This document shows, one piece after another, positions 33,201 to 40,296 of a DNA stretch of 64,000 nucleotides (the first letter of the stretch is position 1; every line of letters begins with the position of its first letter). Under the pieces are notes generated by a model. The model was not told the origin of the DNA. It ran no database searches and saw nothing but the letters and a program-made list of their open reading frames with translations. The position numbers were made by a program, and so were the translations under genes. Source of the stretch: Streptomyces sp. NBC_01283 (GTDB lineage Bacteria; Actinomycetota; Actinomycetes; Streptomycetales; Streptomycetaceae); NCBI RefSeq assembly GCF_041435335.1, contig NZ_CP108430.1, forward strand, positions 1,984,001-2,048,000. The letters run 5' to 3'.

Positions 33201-34570
33201 GGCTCCAGGAGGCCGCTCAGCAGAACCTCGGCGAGGTCGCTGGATCGTGAACCCGGTGTCACCCGCTGCTGGATCAGCCGCATCACCGGCAGCGCGGGTA
33301 CCGACAGGGCGACATGCGCCGCCAGGTCCACCGCCGTGGGCGAGGCGGCTGCCTGAAAGCGGAGGATGCGCTCGGTGATCGTCAAGTCCCCCTCTGCCGC
33401 CAGGGGTTGGCCATGGGGTGGTCGCGCCACGCTCACGCACGTCACCGCCGTGTCCCGGTGGTGATCGCCCGACGCGGTGACCAGGCCGGCCCAGTCGGCA
33501 AGCCACTCGGGGGCCAGTTCCAGGACGGGCACGGGGACCGCGTCCGGCGCGGGGCGTCCCGCCCGGCCGTCGTGCGGGGTGAACCGCAGCGCGGTATTGG
33601 GAGCGCCCGCACGGGATGCGATCGCCTTGCCGGGGATAGCGGGCGCCGCCGTGCGGCGCCAGAGGCGTTCGGGGAGGGGCTGCAGGATGGCGGTGGGGCC
33701 GCGCCTGGCCCACAGATGCAGGGCGGGGGCCGCGCGCCCGCCCCACCAGTGCGGGCCCGAGCAGTCGCTGAGCACCAGGGTCACCTGGCGGCCCGTCGGG
33801 TCCACCATGGCCGCCGGGGGCAGCGCGGGGCCCCCGGGCGAGGAGCGGACGCAGACGCTCGGACCGAGGTCGGCCAGGTGCCAGAGCCGTACGTCCCGGA
33901 AGGCGCCGGTGCGCTGCATCGCCTCGCGCAGTTCACGCGCCAGCGGTCGCCACACCGCCATCGCCGGGCCCGTGTCGACGACGAGCGCCAGGCTCAGGAG
34001 GCGGTCGGTGGCGGGGGCCATGACCGGGGCCCAGGGGCGTGAACCCGTGTGGAGTGCGGCGCGCGCAGCCGTCGCCTCCTCGTCCAGGACGCGGCGGCGC
34101 CGGTCCGGGACACGCTGCTTGAGGGGCCGCAGGGCGCGCTGGATGTCCAGTTCGTGACGCAGGGCCTGGGGCGCGGGGACGAGGACGTCGTCGGCGTCGG
34201 TGCCGGGGCGCGGGGCGCCGCGTGGGATGTGCAGGGCCGCGCGGTACGGGTCGCCGGGCGGCTCCTCACCCTCCGGCGCATCGCCGGTATCGGGGTGACC
34301 GGCCTCCGGATCGTCGTCCAGCCGCCGCTGCGCCGACGTCACCGACGCGGGGCCCGCCCTTTCGAGCGCCGACCCCGCCGTGGCGTTCCACCGCCCGGGC
34401 CAGTCGGCGTCTTCACCACCGCCCTCACCCTCACCCTCGCCTTCCCTCTCCGCCTCCCCAGGAGGCAGTCGCTCCGCGAGCCACAGCATCTCCGCGAGTT
34501 CCAGCGGAGTGACGTGGGGCCCCAGGGTGTCGAGCAGGCCCCGCAGTTTCCGCAGCCGCTCAGTCTCCAT
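30212..34570 (-). CDS. STAND NTPase with SAV_2336 N-terminus, vWA-like region and C-terminal TPR array
   Basis: A 1452-residue cytoplasmic signalling protein. Residues 1-40 are the SAV_2336-type N-terminal motif (LDTLGPHVTPLELAEMLWLAE), 40-140 an acidic low-complexity linker, and about 190-310 a von Willebrand A-like region with a weakened metal site (VVDTGPAM). An NB-ARC/STAND ATPase occupies about 605-900, with Walker A HGAAGMGKSAL (631-641), Walker B WVLVFDG (707-713) and 'VLITSRQ'. From about 990, 42-residue kinesin-light-chain-type TPRs run to the end. The ATG overlaps the MoxR gene's stop by 11 bp. It probably senses a signal through the TPRs and oligomerises. No effector nuclease is fused. 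Confidence 0.88.
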   Translation of the reverse strand: METERLRKLRGLLDTLGPHVTPLELAEMLWLAERLPPGEAEREGEGEGEGGGEDADWPGRWNATAGSALERAGPASVTSAQRRLDDDPEAGHPDTGDAPEGEEPPGDPYRAALHIPRGAPRPGTDADDVLVPAPQALRHELDIQRALRPLKQRVPDRRRRVLDEEATAARAALHTGSRPWAPVMAPATDRLLSLALVVDTGPAMAVWRPLARELREAMQRTGAFRDVRLWHLADLGPSVCVRSSPGGPALPPAAMVDPTGRQVTLVLSDCSGPHWWGGRAAPALHLWARRGPTAILQPLPERLWRRTAAPAIPGKAIASRAGAPNTALRFTPHDGRAGRPAPDAVPVPVLELAPEWLADWAGLVTASGDHHRDTAVTCVSVARPPHGQPLAAEGDLTITERILRFQAAASPTAVDLAAHVALSVPALPVMRLIQQRVTPGSRSSDLAEVLLSGLLEPVDPDRGLYDFVPGARSALLETLPRPESLAVAELLNRIGAEIETRAGSTTRAFRAVVPVAEGTGARALGDAGHPFALVSEEALGLLRGRAIRVAERPVGGGSAVRGAGPDPYDTDRGTSPVLSPSVLGGFDPPASVERLPGLTNVVASERLVGRRNELERLDLELTPVPHRVVLHGAAGMGKSALAVEWAAGVTRADTLGPVWWVRADSPASIVKSLSDLTRALQPSVPEFLAREGRWEWALQWLTSHEDWVLVFDGVEKPEDVRVLLSRLGTNGYVLITSRQGTGWEGFATPMELGGLEQAEAAALIAQLTNREPEEVALLGEELGRHPLALRQASKYLTGTDVSVDEYRAMLTETMSRLRHSEKRSNTPLDFDDTFRQSLRAVSAPYARRVMQLLSWYGPEPIPVDLLTGAQLTESQVGQALRPLVDSSLISRGEAGTVRMHRLIAPLARAWDTGEENESNEQENQAARQAAARCLAEAVPDGSDAPSDWPRWRVLLPHIEAFADHSPPEDDDETFGSLLVEAARFLMAQGQLEQALNFLRRASESLQRILGEDSSRAHHATTLLAEAYVSSGDMPRALAQLRAVRAAMDRAGRAENDPERLALRADLARAYLASGATRRAVKELEVTHSIAARSWGKDHPATVPLLARLASAYLADESWDRAVAAYEEALAAHRLLWGSRSPSTLAVQGELALVFDKVGNVERAVDELRQVVAGYRAVLGEGHPRTFTAVASLAGLYEREGVLGQAMELYEDAVAHSAETLGEEHPETLRLKDRLARACVLDGNLQRAIPLYEEALSTSGEALGHDHPDTLRAAAALAEAYRRGGFKEKAIALYERTLAKRISVLGESHVETRRTYGDLAEALLAVGEARRAVALLETTLDERMTSLGDVHPGTLRTRRQLADAYQQAGETEAASVLYQTALAGLKGSLGEDHLRTYEARADLAHALAADGDMEGAIRQLSRAAEGIARELGEDAEETVAARETLAQWQELRS

Positions 34571-35612
34571 CGGAGCGCGTCGCCTCGCTGCTCAGGAACG
34601 GCATCACCTGGTCCGCCAACTGCCGCACCGTTTCCGGAGGTTCGCTGAACGCGGCGTGGTGGCACATGTAGATGGCGTTGAGAAGCTGGTCGTTCGCGAG
34701 CAGACCACCGCTGCGCCGCTCGAAGAATCGGTCGATGATGTCCTGTACCCCTGCGGGGAGTTCACCCTCCTCGCCCTCGACGACGGGGCCGAGGTGCTCA
34801 CGGACGATCGCCGTCAGCTCCGCCACGCTCGCGGGCTGCTTCAGGTCCACGGTCACACAGCGCCGCAGGAAGGCGGGCGGGAACTCGCGCTCGCCGTTGC
34901 TCGTCATGACGACGAGCGGGAAAGCGCGGCAACTGACCGTGCCGTCGCGGATCTCCACGCGGTCGCTCGTGCTGTCGGCCGTCATCACTCGGGCCGTCGG
35001 CGCCGCACGGCGGGCCAGCTCGACGATCTCGTACGCCCCCTTCTCGAAGATGGTGAGCAGGTCGTTGGGCAGGTCGATGTCGCTCTTGTCGATCTCGTCG
35101 ACGAGCAGGACGCGCGGGCGCTCGTACGGAAGCAGCGCCGTGCCGAGGGGCCCGAGACGCAGATAGTCCCCGATGTCGTCGCCCGGCGATCCGGCTCCGT
35201 CCTCACGGCGTCCGCGCTCCGCCGCGTACAGCCGCGTGAGCGGGTCGTACTCGTACAGGCCGTCCCGGAGCGTGACCCGGCTGGTGATCGGCCAGTGCAG
35301 GACTCTCCCGAGGCCGAGCTCATGGGCCACCGCGTATGCCAGGGACGACTTGCCGGTGCCGGGCGCCCCTGTCACCAGGAGCGGCCTGCGCAGATAGAGC
35401 GCGGCGTTGACCTGGCGGATCGCGTCCTGGCTCGGGCGGTAGCTGACGGCCGCGTGCGGGTTGCCGGAGTCGCCGGGCGGGGTGCGCAGGGCCGGGCCGC
35501 CGGTGAAGGTGCGCCAGGGGGGCGGGGCCGGGAGGCGGTCGATGCCGTCGTGCGGGACGCGACTCCCGGAGTAGATACGCCAGTTGGGCGCCGTATCGGC
35601 AATGTCAGGCAC
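34560..35612 (-). CDS. MoxR-family AAA+ ATPase
   Basis: A 350-residue AAA+ protein. Walker A is GAPGTGKSS (82-90), Walker B VLLVDEIDKSD (168-178), and Sensor 1 with the arginine finger is MTSNGEREFPPAFLRRC (236-252), the MoxR signature. The GTG start has GGGGAG eight bases upstream. MoxR proteins act as chaperone-like remodellers together with vWA-domain partners; here the vWA-like region is within the downstream STAND protein. Lies between the protease gene and the STAND gene in the same operon. Confidence 0.92.
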   Translation of the reverse strand: MPDIADTAPNWRIYSGSRVPHDGIDRLPAPPPWRTFTGGPALRTPPGDSGNPHAAVSYRPSQDAIRQVNAALYLRRPLLVTGAPGTGKSSLAYAVAHELGLGRVLHWPITSRVTLRDGLYEYDPLTRLYAAERGRREDGAGSPGDDIGDYLRLGPLGTALLPYERPRVLLVDEIDKSDIDLPNDLLTIFEKGAYEIVELARRAAPTARVMTADSTSDRVEIRDGTVSCRAFPLVVMTSNGEREFPPAFLRRCVTVDLKQPASVAELTAIVREHLGPVVEGEEGELPAGVQDIIDRFFERRSGGLLANDQLLNAIYMCHHAAFSEPPETVRQLADQVMPFLSSEATRSDGD

Positions 35613-35623
35613 GCTCCACGCTC

Positions 35624-35654
35624 CCCGTACTCCCTGTGCTTCCCGTACTCCCTG
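35624..35654. repeat. direct repeat in the protease-MoxR spacer
   Basis: CCCGTACTCCCTG at 35624-35636 and 35642-35654, an 18-bp period, lies in the 108-bp gap between two cassette genes. The spacer carries the MoxR ribosome site; the repeat has no evident role. Confidence 0.6.
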
Positions 35655-35720
35655 AATTCCTCGCAGGCCCCGCGCTGCCGGTGATCACTGTTCTCCTCGT
35701 GCAAGGTGTGCTCGGTCTGC

Positions 35721-37478
35721 TCACTGGTCTCCCCGTGTTCCCATCGCCAGCGGTGGATCCGGCTTGCGCTCCGGGTCGTCCCAGAAGAGCGTCAGCCGGT
35801 GCCCGCAGTGCTCGGCGTCCCCCTTGTCCGGGGAGCGGGCCTCCTTGCGCAGCCGCATGACCTCGAACGGCAGCCGGTCGGGGTCGAGGACCGCCACCGC
35901 TTCCGTGAGCCGGTCGAGGAACTTCTCGGGGGCGCATTGCGCGTGGCCGCCCTCGCCGCAGTCGTGCCGTCTCCACAGCATGATCGGTACACCGGTGTCC
36001 AGGGCTGCCGAGAGCCAGTCCCCCATGGGCGTCGCGGCATACGCGAGGGCGCACACCTCGTCGTCCGCGTCCAGCCAGTCGTGGAACTCGTCGTATCCGT
36101 AGGGCAGTCCGCACGCCACGCGCCGGGGCCGGGTCTCGCCGCGGGCCCGCACCGTCTCCCAGCGCCTGCGGGTCAGACGGGAGACGGTGAGCGGCTTGAG
36201 GCGGTCCATGTGCCGGACCACCACGGGTACCGTGCGCATGGGGCGGGGGCGCGCCGCCCCCGGTTCGTGGATCTGCCACTCCTCGAAGGGCTCGCTCATC
36301 AGCCGCTCCGGGACCACGAACTCCAGCATCCAGTCGCATTCGTGCACCTTGCCGATCTGGTCGGCGAGCATCGCCTCGACCTTCGTACGGAGTTGCCGCG
36401 GGCGGATCCTGACGGGTCCCGACGAGCCGACGGGCACGCCGTCGATCACCGTGCACACGGTGAGGTCGAGGCCGGCGCCACGGGTCATCGACTCCGCACG
36501 GAACATGACGGAGCCGACGGGCACGGGCGTCTGCTGCTGCGCGGCCTTCCCGTCGTACGCCTCGTCCGCGCAGTGCTCGGGCATCCAGCGCCGCAGCCAC
36601 GCTCCGACGTCTGCCTCCGGCAGCCGCGCCCTGAGCTCGCGCAGCAGCCGCAACAGCCGTTCGTCGCCGGTCAGTTCCTCGCCGACGTACCGGATGGCGT
36701 GCCAGATCGAGCGGAAGGCGGGCAGCGGGCGGCGGAAGGTGGGGAAGGCGCGCCGCACGAGCAGTTCGAGGGCATCGGTGTCGAGGCGCACCTCCTCGAA
36801 CAGGGCGCGCAGTTCACGGCGCGGTTCGACCGACAGCCAGTCCAGGGCCAGGAAGTCGTCCAGGTCCTCCCAGTGGCGTCGGATGGTGTCGATGGGCAGC
36901 ATCCGCCCGATGTACCCCTCCTGATCCCCGCCGAGCACGGCGTCCGTGACCATGCCGACGACCTCGCCGGACTCCGGGTCGTAGACCGCCGCGCCGCTGA
37001 ACCCCTCGTCCAGGCGCCGCAGATGGGCCTGGACGACGTCGACCTCCAGCCACTCCTCGCCGAGGAGCCGGTCCGCGCTGGTGGTCAGCGTGGCGTGCGT
37101 CCCGAACTGCTCGTGGCCGAACGGAAAGCCCAGCGCACACAGTTCGGGGGCGGCACGCCCCGGCCGGCGGCGCAGCAGGTCGAGCGGGGCGAACGCGCAG
37201 GGTGCCACGCGCAGCGGGTGGGCGAGTTCGAGCACCGCTATGTCACCGCGGTCCCCGAGGCGCCGCCAGTCTCCGGACCACGCCACCTTCGCGGGCAGCG
37301 CGCCGGTGATGTGCGGCAGCGTGACGGACACCGCCGAGTACCCGTCGACGACATGGGCACAGGTGATCAGGCGCGTGGCGTCGACCAGCATGCCGGCCCC
37401 GCGGGGAACGCCGTCGACCGTATCGACGCGGGCACGCCAGCCCATGTCGATGCGGGCACGCCAGTCCATGCCTCGCAT
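35721..37478 (-). CDS. trypsin-like serine protease with effector-associated and VMAP-C-type domains
   Basis: A 585-residue protein without a signal peptide. Residues about 15-205 are a trypsin-fold protease: His42 in CAHVV, Asp79 in GDIAVLEL and Ser161 in GFSGAAVYD. About 215-277 is a helical domain resembling effector-associated death-like domains (RRELRALFEEVRLDTDALELLVRRAFP). The rest, including WLSAALDTGVPIMLWRR and the final HRLTLFWDDPE, resembles the VMAP C-terminal domain of vWA-MoxR-associated proteins. ATG 37478 follows the Trypco1 stop by 16 bp; GTG 37517 would overlap it. It is the probable cytoplasmic effector of the cassette. Confidence 0.82.
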   Translation of the reverse strand: MRGMDWRARIDMGWRARVDTVDGVPRGAGMLVDATRLITCAHVVDGYSAVSVTLPHITGALPAKVAWSGDWRRLGDRGDIAVLELAHPLRVAPCAFAPLDLLRRRPGRAAPELCALGFPFGHEQFGTHATLTTSADRLLGEEWLEVDVVQAHLRRLDEGFSGAAVYDPESGEVVGMVTDAVLGGDQEGYIGRMLPIDTIRRHWEDLDDFLALDWLSVEPRRELRALFEEVRLDTDALELLVRRAFPTFRRPLPAFRSIWHAIRYVGEELTGDERLLRLLRELRARLPEADVGAWLRRWMPEHCADEAYDGKAAQQQTPVPVGSVMFRAESMTRGAGLDLTVCTVIDGVPVGSSGPVRIRPRQLRTKVEAMLADQIGKVHECDWMLEFVVPERLMSEPFEEWQIHEPGAARPRPMRTVPVVVRHMDRLKPLTVSRLTRRRWETVRARGETRPRRVACGLPYGYDEFHDWLDADDEVCALAYAATPMGDWLSAALDTGVPIMLWRRHDCGEGGHAQCAPEKFLDRLTEAVAVLDPDRLPFEVMRLRKEARSPDKGDAEHCGHRLTLFWDDPERKPDPPLAMGTRGDQ

Positions 37479-37494
37479 TATCCGCCCCGCACCG

Positions 37495-37833
37495 TCACCG
37501 CTCACCCGGCTCGTCACGCCGGGCCCAGGTCAGTTTGACGGTCAAGTGCCCCTCGGCGGCGGTCTTCGCGATGACGGCTCCCGCGACGGCACTCAACTTC
37601 ACCCCGAACTCGAGCTCGATCCCATCGGGATCGAGCGCGGTGGTGCGAAAGGTCTGCAGGGCGGACAGGGCGGCACCGCGTACGTTGCCCAGCGCCGCCC
37701 CGAAGTGCCCCTCGACATCGTGGATATCGCTGCCGTCGCTCCTGCGGGCCACCGACCTGAAACCCGGGTCCTTGGAGTCCACTTCCACGACGACCGGGCC
37801 TTCGTCGGACTCCCATCGCATCAGCTCGCTCAC
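37495..37833 (-). CDS. Trypco1 (trypsin-co-occurring domain 1) protein, CU044_2847-type
   Basis: A 112-residue small protein, first in the cassette. Its order of segments is that of the CU044_2847/Trypco1 family: an N-terminal strand pair (EGPVVVEVDS), a central helix (FGAALGNVRGAALSALQTFRT) and the C-terminal 'DGIELEFGVKLSAVAGAVIAKTAAEGHLTVKLTW'-like block (two strands with the GVKLSAxAG core). This domain is repeatedly encoded beside trypsin-like proteins in conflict loci, where its job, possibly protease binding or inhibition, is not established. It ends 16 bp before the protease start. Confidence 0.82.
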   Translation of the reverse strand: MSELMRWESDEGPVVVEVDSKDPGFRSVARRSDGSDIHDVEGHFGAALGNVRGAALSALQTFRTTALDPDGIELEFGVKLSAVAGAVIAKTAAEGHLTVKLTWARRDEPGER

Positions 37834-37927
37834 AGCCCGACTCCCCTCCGCAGTCTGATCGACGTCGTCTAAAAGGTAACGTCAACAGCCCTTCGGGCAG
37901 TCACTCTTGGGCAGATACGTCAGCGGC

Positions 37928-38827
37928 TCAGCCCTTGACCCCCACATGCACCGTCTGCGCCGACAGCAGGAACACGTCGGGCCTGTGGTGCAGGCTCTGG
38001 GTATCGTTCTCGTCCAGGAGGCGGTCGACCGTGGTCAGGTCGTCGGCGTCGAGGGTGTCCTCGTGCATCTCCCTGCGGCGGGCGAGCTCGGAGATGATCT
38101 GGGCGCGAGCGGCGTCGGAGACGGGGGCCGGCAGGTCGAGGAGGAACGAGCGGGTGCCCGCGTGGCGCAGGCCCGCCTCGGCGAGGAGCCTGGGCCAGTC
38201 CTCCGTGACCGCCTTCGCTCCGGGCAGGTCCGCGCGCATCCGCGTGAACCACTTGTCGTCCGCCAGGTCGAAGCGGGTCTGGAGGCCCGGCCGGCCGAAA
38301 CCGATGTCGCGGGGCAGGCTGCGCTGGTTCAGGCCGCCCTCCAGGAGTGCGATCGCACCGCCCGGCGCCAGGCGGTCCGCGAGGGCGGCCAGTGCTCCCT
38401 CCTGGTCGCCTACGTGGTGCAGGGCCCGGCCGATCCAGAGGAGGTCAGCGGGCGGCAACGCGCCGATTCCCTCCGGGAGTTCCGCCCGGAGAGTGCTCAC
38501 CCGGTCCGTCAGGCCCTCACGTGCGGCCCGCTCCCGCGCCCGCTCCAGGAGCGGCTCCGCCGGGTCCACCGCGATGACCTCGGCCTTGGGGAAGATCTCG
38601 GCCAGGAGGAAGGAGATGCTGCCCGAGCCACTGCCCACGTCCGCGATCAGCGTGGGCTCCGGCTGCCAGGTGCGCAGCCACGCCGCGATCTCGCGGTTCT
38701 GCGGGGCGGCGAGCTCCGCGTTGCGCTCCAGCATCGGGCCCATGGTCGCCCAGTCGATGTCCTCGTGGTGGTGGCCGTGCTTGTGGGTGTGCGTGTGGGT
38801 GTGGCCGTGCTTGTGGTCGTGGGCCAT
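37928..38827 (-). CDS. SAM-dependent methyltransferase with histidine-rich N-terminus
   Basis: A 299-residue class I methyltransferase. The SAM motif is LIADVGSGSGSISFLLAE and motif II-like 'VIAVDPAEPLLERARERA'. The first 21 residues contain eleven histidines in a His-x-His-x pattern (AHDHKHGHTH...), resembling the metal-binding arms of nickel, zinc or cobalt chaperones. ATG 38827 is preferred over 38848 because the longer start lacks a ribosome site. The substrate is unknown; the histidine arm suggests metal storage or metal-controlled localisation. No metal transporter is adjacent. Confidence 0.85.
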   Translation of the reverse strand: MAHDHKHGHTHTHTHKHGHHHEDIDWATMGPMLERNAELAAPQNREIAAWLRTWQPEPTLIADVGSGSGSISFLLAEIFPKAEVIAVDPAEPLLERARERAAREGLTDRVSTLRAELPEGIGALPPADLLWIGRALHHVGDQEGALAALADRLAPGGAIALLEGGLNQRSLPRDIGFGRPGLQTRFDLADDKWFTRMRADLPGAKAVTEDWPRLLAEAGLRHAGTRSFLLDLPAPVSDAARAQIISELARRREMHEDTLDADDLTTVDRLLDENDTQSLHHRPDVFLLSAQTVHVGVKG

Positions 38828-38859
38828 CTTTTGCCGCCGCCTTTGCATGTCGGGAGGGT

Positions 38860-39040
38860 GCTGTCCGAGCCGCCTCCAGCCTGCGCCGCCGCCTCCCCTC
38901 TGGCCAGCCGCCTTGCGGTTTCGGCAAACACCGTCTCAAGGGGCGAGGAGTAGCGGGCGTGCGGTTTCGCCGCCGTCGTAGCCAATGCCTCACGGAGTTC
39001 CGGGGGTTCGATTACTTCGATGTCCGCGCCTGGTCAACTG
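38860..39040 (-). pseudogene. decayed C-terminal remnant of a WYL-domain regulator
   Basis: On the minus strand one frame reads VNDIVQLTRRG and, after a one-base frame change, ADIEVIEPPELREAL followed by an Ala-rich, Arg-Tyr-ending tail. Together they look like the last strand-helix of WYL-domain regulators (...xxGADxEVLEPPELRxxL...). No start, helix-turn-helix or WYL motif is found upstream, because the methyltransferase gene occupies that DNA. The likely history is deletion of most of a YafY-like gene. Alternative: a coincidence in noncoding DNA. Confidence 0.35.
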
Positions 39041-39051
39041 GACGATGTCGT

Positions 39052-39795
39052 TCACGCGGTCGACGGCTTCCGGAACGACATGAGAGTGAACCGCGGGTCG
39101 GGGCGCCGTACTTCCTGGTCCGGTAGCGCCGCGAGTCCCTCCACGAGCCGTGCGGCCAGGGGGCCGTCCGGCGGGATCTGCGTGAACCAGCCCCGGTGGA
39201 GGTCCTCGACCGTGGACCGGGGCGTGCGGCCCTGGCCGTGACCCTGGAACCGGGACCTGCCGGCCGGTGTCAGGCCCCGCGCCGCCGCGTACGTCTCGAC
39301 GGCCTGGGCGCGGTCGGCCGCGGGGCGCACCGGGCGCGGCGCGAGCACGGCGTCGATGTCGCTGCCCACGTCGTGCGCGGCGGCCTTGTCGACGGTCGTG
39401 ACGAACATGCCGCCGGGCCGCAGTACCCGGGCGCACTCGGCGACGACCGCCGCCGCGTCCTCGGCGCCGGACAGCAGATGGAGCAGCCACACCGCGCACA
39501 CCGCGTCGAACGAGCCGTCGGGGAACGGGAGACTGCGGCTGTCGCCCAGTACGATGGCGCCCGGCAGCCGTCCCGACGCCATGCGCGCCATGTTGTGCGC
39601 CGAGTCCACTCCGGTCACCCGAAGGCCCGCCCCGGCAAGACGCCGGGTGACCAGGCCCGTGCCGCAGGCGACGTCCAGGAGGGTGCGGGCGTCCGGCGGC
39701 AGGAGGCCGCGGACCGCGTCGGCAGCGGCGTCGGCTCGCGGCGCGCCGCCGCGCGACGCGTCATAGCGGTCGGCTTCCTTGCCGTAGTCCAGCAT
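39052..39795 (-). CDS. class I SAM-dependent methyltransferase
   Basis: A 247-residue UbiE/Methyltransf_11-type protein. Motif I is LLDVACGTGLVTRRLAGAGLRVTGVD with the acidic ribose-binding residue, and motif IV is 'FDAVCAVWLLHLL'; 'RVLRPGGMFV' is the post-motif strand. The C-terminal third carries a Ser/Arg-rich segment (RFQGHGQGRT) of unknown purpose. Six bases separate it from the upstream pterin dehydratase gene, so the two are probably co-transcribed. The substrate cannot be told. Confidence 0.85.
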   Translation of the reverse strand: MLDYGKEADRYDASRGGAPRADAAADAVRGLLPPDARTLLDVACGTGLVTRRLAGAGLRVTGVDSAHNMARMASGRLPGAIVLGDSRSLPFPDGSFDAVCAVWLLHLLSGAEDAAAVVAECARVLRPGGMFVTTVDKAAAHDVGSDIDAVLAPRPVRPAADRAQAVETYAAARGLTPAGRSRFQGHGQGRTPRSTVEDLHRGWFTQIPPDGPLAARLVEGLAALPDQEVRRPDPRFTLMSFRKPSTA

Positions 39796-39801
39796 CCGCG
39801 C

Positions 39802-40107
39802 TCAGACCGCCCCGTGCCCGACGGCCAGCTCTTCGACCCTGCCCGCCAGCTCGAAGTCGAGGGCGGTGAGGGCGCCGCCCGCGCTGTGCGTGTTCACGGA
39901 CAGGGAGACGGTGTTGTAGCCCAGCGTCAGCTCGGAGTGGTGGCCCAGCTCCTCCTGGATCTGTGCGATGTGGACGACCATCGCGGTCGCCGCGAAGTGC
40001 GAGCCGAGCTGGAAGGAGCGGGTGATCCGGTCGCCTTCGAGCGACCAGCCGGGCAGCTCGGCGAGCCGCTCCTCGATGTCCTTCTGCGACAGCGGTTCGA
40101 CTGACAT
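39802..40107 (-). CDS. 4a-hydroxytetrahydrobiopterin dehydratase (PCD/PhhB)
   Basis: A 101-residue pterin carbinolamine dehydratase. The family motif is visible around 'VVHIAQIQEELGHHSELTLGYNTV', with the His-His pair and the YNxV strand, preceded by LPGWSLEGDRITRSF. ATG 40107 has GGAAGGG upstream. These enzymes recycle the pterin of aromatic amino acid hydroxylases; none is seen in the window, and in many bacteria PCD proteins have other pterin roles, such as with molybdopterin. Confidence 0.9.
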   Translation of the reverse strand: MSVEPLSQKDIEERLAELPGWSLEGDRITRSFQLGSHFAATAMVVHIAQIQEELGHHSELTLGYNTVSLSVNTHSAGGALTALDFELAGRVEELAVGHGAV

Positions 40108-40296
40108 GACGCGTCCCTTCCTCTCCGTACGGCGTGCATACGGTGTGCCCTGCGGCGTGCGTGCGGCATACATGTGAACCTGTGCCCCTCAGCCTGACAC
40201 ATCGGCCCCCGCGAAGCCCTGATCAGGCCGCCGACCGGTCACCCTCCCTCGCCGCGGACCCGGCGAATCGCGTATGCCTTCGATTACTGTCTGGGT

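Noticed and set aside
35605..36600. 331-codon frame with GSTGSTGSTGS tail antiparallel in frame to the protease gene
   Set aside because: Same strand, different frame from the trypsin-like gene; composition is non-protein-like and no homology is visible.
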